A DNA stretch of 64,000 nt, from contig NC_063262.1 in NCBI RefSeq assembly GCF_019578655.1, positions 18,359,582 through 18,423,581 of the forward strand. The letters are read 5' to 3'. A model generated the notes under the pieces. The model was not told where the DNA came from. It worked only from the letters and a program-made list of their open reading frames with translations, and did no database searches. Below are positions 42,365 to 53,443 of the stretch, in pieces (position 1 is the stretch's first letter; every line of letters starts with the position of its first letter). Origin of the DNA: Ricinus communis. Its lineage: Eukaryota > Streptophyta > Magnoliopsida > Malpighiales > Euphorbiaceae. Made by a program: the position numbers and the translations under genes.

Positions 42365-45103
42365 ATGGGTCCAAATGCTACTTGCAATAATTTCTCATCA
42401 ACCAAACAAGATCCTCGTCCACAAAATCAGAGGAAGTCGGATAATTATCAACCCACCATTTGGACACATAATTTCCTTCAGTCCCACAATAATGCTAATG
42501 CGGTACCCTACTAATTTATTGTTTCTGAGTGCCCTTTTTTTTCTTCTTAAATTCTCTCCTTGAATTCCTCTAGCAAACTTAGAAAAATAATAGTTGACTT
42601 ATTCTAAAATAACATATTAATGTTGCTTTTTATGTTGTTTAATGAATTTTAATACATTTAAATTTCGATATAAACTCAAGTTCACGAGGTAAACTTCTAT
42701 TACTCGAGTACAAGTATAAGATATGTATATTTTCATAACAATTTTTTATCCTAAACCATTATTTTCTTATTCTAAACAATAAAGCATAATATTTATAATT
42801 ATAAAAATAATCTCAACTTATGATAATAATAATAATTTAATAGAGTTGTTATAATAAATTTGGGTAAAATCTAAATTTCCGATTATCTATGTTGTAGTTA
42901 TATTTATCAAATACATTTGATTGATTAGATGATGCTATTGAGATCTTTATCCGACCTACTATAATTCCATTTGTTATTAGTATTTTTGGGCATTTATTCT
43001 AATCCAATATTGAAATTCATTTTATTCTTTTTAAACTTAGAAGAAGGGATTCTATAATAAATTAAAATTTGGTACATTAAAAATAAAAGAAAGTGCGATA
43101 GTTATAAGTTCATATTATGTATATATAATTATAATATATTTAGTAGTTTATTGATATATTTATATACATAATATGGAGAAATATGTGATATTTACCTCAT
43201 TTTAGTTTTCTTATCTAATTTTAGGAAATAATAGCCAAAGATGAGAATTTGATCTAAAAATGCATAAATAGACTTTAAATAGATTACAGTTGTAAAAGAC
43301 TTAGAAATAAGACACGTAGACTGCCAATAGCACGGGCCTAACCGAATTTATCACGGCTCACAAAGGGAGAAATATTAGTTATGATGTAATTAATGGATAC
43401 TTATTTTATAAGTTGTTTATTTTGTTTAGAACAGTAAATATATAACTATGGAAGTTATGTGCTGAGAGAAAGACTCTAAAAAATAGAATTTCTATAAGAA
43501 CAAGAAGGCTTCTACTATTCTCTTTGAGGAATTCCTACAATTCATCATCTTCTACATCTAGTTAGTCTTGTTGCATTGTTCTTTCAAGAATCAAATAAGC
43601 TTTTTAAAGACGTGGAGAGTGAGGATCAATCTTCTTCATTCCTTGAAAGGCCTTTGGATTTGTGAGGGAGTTTTAATTTTATGTTTTTTGTATCTTATGT
43701 CTTTCTATTTAATTATAACGACTAATGGATTAAGTATGTCAGACTAAGTTCCATAAGTGTTTAATTTGGCTTTTTATTTGTATATGAACCTTATATATTA
43801 TGAGCTTAATGAATGATTTCTTTATCTTCATATATGTATTAGTTTCATCTATTATTATTAGTTGACCATTATATCAATTTAGCAGTAATATTTGTTATAA
43901 AAATCTTTAGGGTAAAAGTATTAGAAACATCATCTTTATTTTAATTTATGTTGGTGTAAGAAACCTAGATTGCGTCATTAGCTTGAGCGACTCAGCAAAA
44001 GGGCACATTACTATCTCATTCATCAGATTTGGACTTAAGGGAAATAATAGGGTTACTAAATATAAGCTAGACTAAATGCTATTTTATCATATAGTTTAAA
44101 TTAATCATTCTAGGTGCATATTTTTTTCTAGTTATTTAATTTGTTTTTATAAACCTTAAGGTCATTCTCAAAATATTGGCTTGAAGTATTTAGATTTATT
44201 TTTTCATAATTTATATGATAGTTTATCTTTATAATATTTGCTCTACAATCCCTTGTGAGATCGACTCCATGATGAACTTACACGTACTATCATTCAGTTC
44301 ATATACTTGCGAATACTAATTTAAACACATCACATAACAACTACTTTCGAAAGATCAGACGAGGAAATAGATACTGAATTTATTTTATTTATAAGCTAAC
44401 ATATCATAACATTTACTTAAAAATAAGTTTGCATGTTTAATATATACAATATGTTATGTAATTATATTAAATTGTAAAAGTACTTTGTTGGAATAAACGA
44501 CAAATTCCATTTATGGGCCTGCTATTTCGAGAAAGAGGGAGGAAGGCAGAACAACACAGTGAGGGAGAGATAAAGAGAGGGATCGAGAGGTTAGAATGTT
44601 AAAGAAAAAACTGACTTTTTTAGTTAGTAGCATTTTAAGGTACTCAATTTTTCCAAGCCAGAAAACTTAGACTATATAATATAAATTGATCAATATTATG
44701 TAATTTAAAATTGTAGGAATTATATTTTTCTAAGTACAGAATTATTTAAACCTTAAAGAAAAATGGTATAATCATATTATGTTTCCAATGCTAATTATTT
44801 TTTATTAATTTACATTTACACTTGAATTTCCAGGATGAAATATACAGAGACAAGGCAAAGAAGCTTGAAGAGAAAGTGAGATGTATGCTCCACAGTGAAT
44901 ATATCAAATTATTAACTGTACTTGAGATGGTTAAGGACATTCAACGGTTAGGTTTAGGCCACTGCTTCCAAGAAGACATAAAGGAATTCTTGATAGAGTT
45001 CCATATATGGAAGAAGAAGGTAATAAAGGAACAGAGAAATCTCTCCATGAATCTGCTCTTTTCTTCAGACTTCTTAGGCAACATGGCTACACGCTCTCCC
45101 AAG
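42365..45103 (+). pseudogene. Terpene synthase pseudogene copy 2 (best preserved)
   Basis: The only copy that keeps a start. ATG at 42,365 opens a 46-codon exon 1 (42,365-42,502) with the RRx8W-type motif as R23-K24-S-D-N-Y-Q-P-T-I-W33, ending at GT 42,503. The 2,331-bp intron has a phase-0 junction to exon 2 (44,834-45,103, after TTTCCAG), so the exons join in frame (...NANA/DEIYRDK). Exon 2 carries LEEKVRCMLHSE and, with two changes from the other copies, MVKDIQRLGLGHCFQEDI. It then has the same frameshift as the other copies before LHESALFFRLLRQHGY in another frame. Only 22 residues precede the RK, too few for a normal plastid transit peptide. Exons 3-7 and DDxxD are missing. PF01397-type fragment, TPS-a/b-like, not functional. 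Confidence 0.9.
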
Positions 45104-46990
45104 GTATATTCGAACTTTCTATTCTCTTTTTTCCGCAACACATTCTATTGTTCTTATTTTTGAATATTTCTTAGACAATTTTAAATGCCGTCTTTCATAT
45201 TAGCTTAGTTCATTTAGTGATATTTTTATTATTTATGTTAGATGCCCTAAATAGTGACCTTTTTTTATTTATTTTAAGTATTACTTGTTTGTTTAAAAAA
45301 ACGAGAAAATTCTCTTAACCATTTGGATTAATTTTAAAGTTATATATGCTAAAATATAATTTTATTGCTTAATCTTAAATCCAAAAGCAAACCTATTATG
45401 GGTAAATTGCTATATTTTATATACAATTAGTACGGATATTTTTATTTTTATTTTTCTTTTGGTACTACTGTTTTTATTTTTATTTTTATTTAACTATTAA
45501 ATTTTTTTAATTGATTCGTTATATTAACAATGTCAACTCATGAATAATATATTATACTAAGAACATGGGACTTACCAATGAATGTGTATAATGTTTAAAA
45601 ATTTATAAGCAAGTCCTAGGTACTTAGTAGGATAATAATGAATTAATATTACTTGTGGCAAATTAATTAAAAATATTTTATTTTCAATAACATGTCAGTA
45701 AATATAGATAAAAATAATAATCGGTACTCTAAATAAAAATGAAAAAAGCAATGGTATTATAAAGAAAAAAGTTATAATATTAATACCAAAATTTGGTGCT
45801 CACAGGCCATATTTACATCACTTTTGTTATTAAAGAACCTCCAAGAATAAAACCTACGAACTCTAATCCTTATGAACCTGTAAATCACTAACCTAAAAAT
45901 CCAAAGAACAACTTGAAATCAAATCCTAGGATCGTCTAATTAGATTGTAAGATGATTAAGAATTAGAATCTAATATAATGGATTTTAATTAGTTTAACAG
46001 AGTTGTTCATTTTGGTTGTAGTTTTTCTTTCTAGCGAAGTTTACATTACAATTTATCTCCAACGTTGAAAAGTTCTTTTAATTTTATATAAAGAAAATTT
46101 ACCATTATTTACATCTAGATTAAGCTCAGTAATTTGGTCAGGCTCAATGGAAAAATCCTTTTAATTTTTATTCAAATTTTTTAAGTTAATTATATTTTGA
46201 TCCATGACCCGGTTCTTGACTATGTTAATTTCTTGATCCATAGGCGAGGGGTTGATTTATAAATAAAGATGTAAAGATGTGAAAGAGCAGTTACAAAAGT
46301 TTTGGATATTAAAGTACATCTTTATAAAATAGGATATAAGTTTAGGAGACCGAGAGAAAGAATCAGATAGTAAATTGAAAAAATTAAAGAAGTAGAAAAG
46401 TAGAATGTAGAATGTAGAAGTTATACACATATTTTACATGTGCAAAATCTAAGCCAAGCCATTTATATCTATAAATACATGATGGCCTTTGAAGAACAAA
46501 TCCTAGCCAAACAAACAGACCAAACTTAAAGTCTTTTATCTATCGTTAGCATTTATTTTAGTGCACTAGCTATCAAGCTTTCCATTTCAATTCTCAAGCA
46601 CTCATTTACTTGCTTGTAAATATTTATTTTTTATGCAATCAAATCTTTAATCTCTTTAATTTACTTTTATGCGAATCAATTTTTTTTATATTTAATGCTT
46701 TCAAACCTATAAATTTCAATTTAATGCCTTTAAGTTTTTAGCTTTCAAAATCTTTAGCTTATTAATCTATAACTTTTAGCTTACAGTTACTTTATTTTCA
46801 ACTCAATTCATAAAGCTCATTTCAATTCCTTCACTCATTAAATATGGTTTTCACAACTCATTATATTCCATAAGCTCAAGTTTCGTCTTATTAATTTGCC
46901 ATGCTTTTAATTTAGTGAAACTGCATTAGCCTAACTAGGAATCCAAAGTAATCTATGTCCTTTTCTTATTCATATAATCTTTTATATTAG
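45104..46990. other. AT-rich stretch without recognisable gene (A2)
   Basis: Counterpart of 8,868-10,780. No exon 3 or catalytic TPS motif seen. Confidence 0.6.
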
Positions 46991-47204
46991 AAGTCAAAAT
47001 GTCGGGCATAATCATTTGAGGCAATTCCTGAATTGTGGCTCTAAAGACTAGAATGTTTGTAAAATATTATCGGATCTCAAGATGCAGAGGATGCGCCTAC
47101 AACAACATATCACAATATTCACATTCCTTAGCTTATGGAAGAAATTAAATAGAGAAGGGAGAGGATCCTAATTCCTTAAAATCATCACCCTCAAGGCAAG
47201 GAGG

Positions 47205-47599
47205 TTCAACAAATTTCAAGAGGACCAAATACTGCAAATCTAAAGAATAATTTTCTTTCATTGCTTACGGCTACTAACCCTAATACTTATTTTGAAATAT
47301 TAAAAGCTTTAAGGAAATAGAGTCAGAAAGTACTCAAGGCAGTAGGAGAACGCATAGGGTTTTTAGATGAAAATTTTGAACAGTTGCATAAAAGATATTA
47401 TGATGATCTGGTAGCACTATTCCATCAAATGAATTCCTCAATTGTATTTGTCAAGAAACATCATCATCTTCCATTACCAAATTCACAAAGGGCTCAGGAG
47501 AGCCAATCCTCATGTCCAATAAGAGTTATAAATGAGTTAGAACTGAAACTAAACAAAATTCAGTTGTTTAAGGTTACAATCTGTAAACTATATTATTAA
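47205..47599 (+). pseudogene. Unrecognised coding fragment, truncated (A2)
   Basis: Same frame and internal TAG as the A1 copy, through EQLHKRYYDDLVALFHQ and KKHHHLPLPNSQRAQ. After about 47,494 the reading frame runs into inverted non-coding C2 DNA (ESQSSCPIRVIN...), so the C-terminus is an artefact of the junction. Confidence 0.45.
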
Positions 47600-48070
47600 T
47601 AATTTAATGAAATTTATGATCCTATATTTCTATTAATCATAGATATAAAAGATATTATACAATTTTTTTTGCTATAATAAAATCATAAATAAAATTATAA
47701 AGTTCAAATATATATGTTACAATTTTGATAAATTAATAAATTATTTTTATTTATAATTTTTAATCATTAGATTTATTTCCGCTTATAAACTGTAAATAAA
47801 AATACATTTAGTTTAAATTTAATTTGATAATAAACGAATTAAATTTAGATTAATCAAAACTTAATTCTATTAAATTTGATTATAGCATCCACGTACAGAA
47901 ATAAAGAGTTAAAAGATTATATTGTTGTTTGCTACCCATTCATATTAAGAATGTAATCAAAATTATCTCTCAATGTTAAAATGATATAATTTCAAAAAAA
48001 ATTAATTTAATTATATTCAATTTAATATTTTATAAAATACTTTTTAAAATTTGATATTGAAAAAAGAATT
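47494..48070 (-). repeat. Inverted segment of module C2
   Basis: The inverse complement of this stretch matches about 37,330-37,915. At its left edge GAGAGCCAATCCTCATGTCC matches C2 rather than C1, which reads a variant there. It links A2 to A3 in opposite orientation to C2, so an inversion or template switch occurred. Confidence 0.85.
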
Positions 48071-48115
48071 AAAAGCACATCTAAGAAAGAAGCTGAAGTT
48101 TTCCAAACCTCATTA

Positions 48116-48150
48116 CGGATACACCTTAAAATTTAATTATATTCAATTTA
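48116..48150 (+). other. Templated filler at rearrangement junction
   Basis: A 35-bp block absent from A1 interrupts the shared sequence after CCTCATTAC. It contains GATACACCTT, identical to 48,184-48,193 nearby, followed by a 21-base stretch (48,130-48,150) identical to 48,004-48,024. Short patches copied from adjacent DNA are a signature of error-prone end joining with template switching. Confidence 0.75.
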
Positions 48151-48331
48151 GCGGTGCTATCCACCATTAATCCCATCCCACGTGATACACCTTTCCCTTC
48201 ACCTTTTTTGTAGTCGTTGCTTGTTTCCTTTCTTTTTCTTTATTCTTTTCTTTATTTCTGAAAACGAAAGGACTGTTGACATGATATATAATTATTATTA
48301 TATTATTATATTTATTATTTTGACTGAAATT

Positions 48332-48335
<4 letters not shown>

Positions 48336-48396
<61 letters not shown>
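48336..48396. repeat. (TA)n microsatellite, expanded
   Basis: About 61 bp of TA repeats, roughly twice the length of the A1 locus at 243-275. Confidence 0.95.
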
Positions 48397-48399
<3 letters not shown>

Positions 48400-48641
48400 C
48401 ATCTACAATAGCCAAATCTTTTAAATATACAAACTTTGAAATAAAATAAATTTTGAAATAAAAACTTTAAAATGAAAGATTTAAACAAAAAAAATATAAC
48501 TTAGAAGTTGAATACAAGAGGAAGGTGGTTTCTCACTATCACTTTCACACTCTATTTTCTCACTATATTTCTAATGGTATAACTTGAAGAATACAAGAGT
48601 TTCTTGTTATTTTTTCGTCTACCTTCTTCTTTGTTAGCTCC

Positions 48642-48651
48642 TCTATTTATA
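48642..48651 (-). promoter_or_regulatory. TATA-type promoter of minus-strand retroelement (A3)
   Basis: Minus strand TATAAATAGA, with the same upstream pair of AAAAGACGTGGA-type motifs as at 521-530. Confidence 0.6.
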
Positions 48652-48867
48652 GAGGTCTTCAGCCTTGAAATTCCATAATTGTTGCTTTGGTTGCTCTTCA
48701 TAATGGAGTGAGGGACTCCACGTCTTTTGGATGCTTTTAATAATGGAGTGAAGGGCTCCACGTCTTTTGCAGGAGTTATCTGTCATGCTTCAACAGAGAT
48801 GAATCTTTTACTTTAAAAAAGTAATGGTGCAGAGTTATTTGTCTTCTTTCTTCTCTTTTAAAAAGAC

Positions 48868-48870
<3 letters not shown>

Positions 48871-48902
<32 letters not shown>
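48871..48902. repeat. (TA)n microsatellite
   Basis: A TA run of about 31 bp; the A1 counterpart near 755-768 is much shorter. Confidence 0.9.
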
Positions 48903-48907
<5 letters not shown>

Positions 48908-48989
48908 GGCATTTGGCCTATCAATTGTTTTTTTTCAACCCAAGCTTTACAGATGTCATTTGATGGGCTTAAATATTCCAAAACAAATA

Positions 48990-49366
48990 TTCGCTCGAGT
49001 CACCATCTAGATCAAGAAGAGAAAGATGAAGCTTTAGATTTTCCTTTTGAAGAGACGGTTTCTGACAACTGTTTGATCAATTGTAAGAAATCTTCTTCTG
49101 TTTGAGCCGCCGTTAGCTTTGGAATAATGAAAGACTTTTGTGTCAGGAAAGTGGTATGTTCTTTCGGAGGTGGCAAGAAGCTATTCTTTGAAAGAAAACT
49201 TTGTACCATCTTTAGAGATAATTTTTCTTGATGGTTAAATTTATCTCACCATTTAACTTTGAATCTTCGGGCAAGAATGATTTGTCCATTTGCTGCTTGG
49301 TTGAAATGGAAATATGTCTCCAAATGGGGTGATGGTTCCCCGGGAGATATAGTGTCCAAGAAATCT
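48990..49366 (-). pseudogene. Retroelement polyprotein fragment (copy A3)
   Basis: Same minus-strand frame as 843-1,275, including ILARRFKVKW, an in-frame TGA, and FLSKNSFLPPPKEH. It is shortened at its downstream end relative to A1: the acidic tail segment after SSFSS is deleted around 49,010-49,013. No function expected. Confidence 0.6.
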
Positions 49367-49784
49367 AATTTAAATACTAATAAAAATTTTAATTTCAAAT
49401 ACCATAATTTTAAATATTATAATTATTTAATTATTAAGAATAATTTTAAAATAATATTATTTATTTTAAAATATAAAAATTCAATTGTATGAGATCAATT
49501 TAAAGTAATTTATTGTTGATAAGTTTTAATAAGGACAATAATTTCTAAATAAATAAAAAGTCAAATAAACTATCAGCTTGTAAGAAAAAATTCTAAAATA
49601 GAGCCGATACATTCGGCAGCTGGTTTGAATTAAATCAGTTATCAGTTACTGTTTTTTTAAATCTTTATCAAACGCTTTAATATAGCTGTTTAGTGAGAAA
49701 CAACTATCAGCTGTATCAAACCTCTTAATCAAATACCTTTTAATATAAATACCAAAACATTTACAAGTTGATGTAGTAAGAATT

Positions 49785-50159
49785 AGAGTAAATTGCCCAG
49801 CTGGTACCAAACCTTGGAACTGTATATTAATTTGATACCAAGACTTTAATTTGAATTAAAATGGTACCAAAAGTACAAAAAAGTATATCAATTTAGTTCA
49901 AATGTCTAATTTCTGACAACGGATAATGACGTAGCAAGCTGAGGAGGTATATTTCGGTTGTTTTGCCCTCTCAGCATGTGTCACGTCAATTAACTTTTCT
50001 CCTCAGCTTGCCAAGTTACCATTTGTTGTCGGAAATTGGACATTTAGATTAAATTGATATATGTTTATGTACTCTTGATACCATTTTGATTCAAATTAAA
50101 GTCTTGGTATGAAATTGATATCCAATCCCAAAATTTAGTACCAACTAGACAATTTACTC
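49785..50159. mobile_element. Foldback MULE-type MITE (A3)
   Basis: Same element as 5,174-5,548, with flank TAAGAATT at 49,777-49,784 and TAAAAATT on the right. No coding content. Confidence 0.85.
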
Positions 50160-50744
50160 TAAAAATTGTGATAAGATTTGCAGAAAATACTATAAATCTA
50201 AACAAAATATTGATGAACCATATTAAAAAAAAAAAACCTGCTAACAAGTGGGCTATAAAATCTTTTATAAAATCTAAAATAAAGAATACAAAGCTGCAAG
50301 AGAATAATTAACCTTTTTTAAAAATAATTAGACTTTTAACAAAGCTATATAAAATTTTATGAATGTATATTTACATCCTGTTTTATTTCCATTGGCTTTT
50401 TAACGTTCCGATAATGGTGTCACATGGCTTGGCCTTGGAAAATGGGATGAAGCCTCTACATCAGGAGATATGTCATTATGGGAGGTTCACCAGCCAGCGG
50501 GCACTTTGCATGTCTGCCATGAACATGATAAACATGCTAATTTTTTAAGCCGTGATACATTTGAAGAGACCTTTAAATTGGTCACTTCACTTTCACCATC
50601 ACTCAACAAATTCTCTCGTCTGTTTTTTTTTTTTTTTGTATATATATGTATACCCATAGTTTATTCTACACACACATCTTTTATACCCACTATTACCAGA
50701 AAATAAGCCAATTTTCCATCCTCATAAGGACCTGCCACTAGTTT

Positions 50745-53443
50745 CCAAATGCTACTTGCAATAATTTCTCATCAACCAAACAAGATCCTCGTCCACAAAA
50801 TCAGAGGAAGTCGGATGATTATCTACCCACCATTTGCACACATAATTTCCTTCAGTCCCACAATAATGCTAATGCGGTACCCTACTAATTTATTGTTTCT
50901 AAGTGCCCTTTTTTTTTCTTCTTAAATTCTCTGCTTGAATTCCTCTAGCAAACTTAGAAAAATAATAGTTGACTTATTCTAAAAAAGCATATTAATATTA
51001 CTTTTTATGTTTTTTAATGAATTTTAATACATTTAAATTTCGATATAAAAATTAAGTTCACGACGTAAAGTTCTATTACACGAGTACAAGTCTAAGATAT
51101 GTATATTTTCATAACAATTTTTTATCCTAAACCATTATTTTCTTATTCTAAATAATAAAGCATAATATTTATAATTATTAAAATAATCTCATCTTATGAT
51201 AATAATAATAATTTAATATAGTTGTTATAATAAATTTGGATAAAATCTAAATTTCCGATTATCTATGTTGTTATATTTATCAAATACATTTGATTGATTA
51301 GATGATGCTATTCAGATCTTTATCCGACCTACTATAATTCTATTTTTATTAGTATTTTTGGGCATTTATTTTAATTCAATATTGGAATTCATTTTATTCT
51401 TTTTAAACTTAGAAGAAGGGATTCTATACTAAATTAAAATTTGGTACATTAAAAATAAAAGAAAGTGCGATAGTGATAGGTTCATATTATGTATATATAA
51501 TTATGATTTTTAGTAGTTTATTGATATATTTATATACATAATATGGAGAAATATATGCTATTTACCTTATTTTAGTTTTCTTATCTAATTTTAGGAAATA
51601 ATAGCTAAAAAGGAGAATTTGAGCTAAAAATGCATAAATAAACTTTAAATAGACTACGGTTGTAAAAGACTTGGAAATAAGACATGTATTTAGATTTATC
51701 ACGGCCCACGAAGGAAGAATTAATTAGTTATGATGTAATTAATGGATACTTATCTTATAAGTTGTTTATTTTGTTTAGAACAGTAAATATATAACTATGG
51801 AAGTTATGTGCTGAGAGAAGGACTCTAAAAAATGGAATTTCTATAAGAAGTAGAGGTTAATTAAACAAGAAGGCTTCTACTATTCTCCCTGAACAGTTCG
51901 TCATCTTCTACATCTTGTTAGTCTTGTTGCATTGTTCTTTCCAGAATCAAATAAGCTTTTTAAAAACGTGAAGAGTAAGGATCAATCTTCTTTATTCTTT
52001 AAAAGGCCTTTGGATTTATGAGGAAGTTTTAATTTTATGTTCTTTGTATCTTATGTCTTTCTATTTAATTATAACGACTATTGGATTAAGTATGTCAGAC
52101 TAAATTCTATAAGTGTTTAATTTGGCTTTTTATTTATATATGAACCTTATATATTATGAGCTTAATGAATGATTTCTTTATCTTCATATATGTATTAGTT
52201 TCATCTATTATTATTGATTGACCATTATATCAATTTAGCAATAATATTTGTTATAAAAATCTTTAGGTTACTAGTATCAGAAATATCATCTTTACTTTAA
52301 TCTATGTTGGTGTAAAAAAACCTAGATTGCGTCATTAGCTTGAGCGACTTAGCAAAAAGGCATATTACTATCTCATTCATTAGATTTGGACTTAAGGGAA
52401 ATAAGAGGGTTACTAAATATAAGCTAGACTAAATGCTCTTTTACCATATAGTTTATATTAATCATTCTAGTTGTATACTTTTTTCTAGTTATTTAATTTT
52501 TTTATAAATCTTAAGGTCATTCTCAAAATATTGGCTTGGAGTGTTTAGATTTATTTTTTCATATTTTATGTGATAAAAATAAAAAAATCCCTTGTGAGAT
52601 CGATCCCATGATGAATTTACCCGTACTATCATTCAGTTCATATACTTGTACATACTAATTTAAACACATCACATAACAACTACTTTTAGAAGATCAGACA
52701 AGGAAAATAGATACTAAATTTATTTTATTTATAAGCTAACATATCATAACATTTACTTAAAAATAAGTTTGCATGTTTAATATATACAATATGTTATGTA
52801 ATTATATTAAATTATAAAAGTACTTTGTTGGAATAAACGACAAATTCCATTTATGGGCCTGCTATTTCGAGAAAGAGGGAGGAAGGCAGAACAACCCAGT
52901 GAGGGAGAGATAGAGAGAGGGATCGAGAGGTTAGAGTGTTAAAGAAAAAACTGACTTTTTTAGTTAGTAGCATTTTAAGGTACTCAATTTTTCCAAGCCA
53001 GAAAACTTAGACTATATAATATAAATTCATCAATATTATGTAATTTAAAATTGTAGGAATTATATTTTTCTAAGTACAAAATTATTTAAATCTTAAAAAA
53101 AAATGGTCTAATCATATTATGTTTCCAATGCTAATTATTTTTTATTAATTTACATTTACACTTGAATTTCCAGGATGAAATATACAGAGACAAGGCAAAG
53201 AAGCTTGAAGAGAAAGTGAGATGTATGCTCCACAGTGAATATATCAAATTATTAACTGTACTTGAGATGGTTGAGGACATTCAACGGTTAGGTTTAGGCC
53301 ACCGCTTCCAAGAAGACATAAAGGAATTCTTGATAGAGTTCCATATATGGAAGAAGAAGGTAATAAAGGAACAGAGAAATCTCTCCATGAATCTGCTCTT
53401 TTCTTCATACTTCTTAGGCAACATGGCTACACGCTCTCCCAAG
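50745..53443 (+). pseudogene. Terpene synthase pseudogene copy 3 (exons 1-2)
   Basis: Exon 1 (about 50,745-50,876) lacks the ATG through the same 20-bp deletion as copy 1 and has Cys in place of the motif Trp (R-K-S-D-D-Y-L-P-T-I-C). The donor is GT at 50,877. The intron is 2,297 bp, shortened by a private deletion near 51,688. Exon 2 (53,174-53,443) has intact EDIQRLGLGHRFQEDI, the common frameshift, and then LHESALFFILLRQHGY with an Arg-to-Ile change. The donor is GT at 53,444. No later exons. Shared defects place it closest to copy 1. PF01397-type terpene synthase remnant, no product expected. Confidence 0.88.

Larger units (their letters stand above)
41040..47494 (+). repeat. Segmental duplication copy A2
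   Basis: Matches A1 from about 1,280 to 11,260 without the solo LTR. It ends abruptly inside the unrecognised coding fragment at about 47,494, where an inverted C2 segment begins. Confidence 0.88.

Noticed and set aside
42375..42563. 62-codon frame overlapping TPS exon 1 in A2
   Set aside because: The frame with the RRx8W-type motif and the phase-0 splice join is the real one; this is an overlapping shadow.
6134..53443. An active terpenoid biosynthetic gene cluster
   Set aside because: Only exons 1-2 of one synthase family are present, all frameshifted, with no DDxxD region and no recognisable P450 or other tailoring gene between them.
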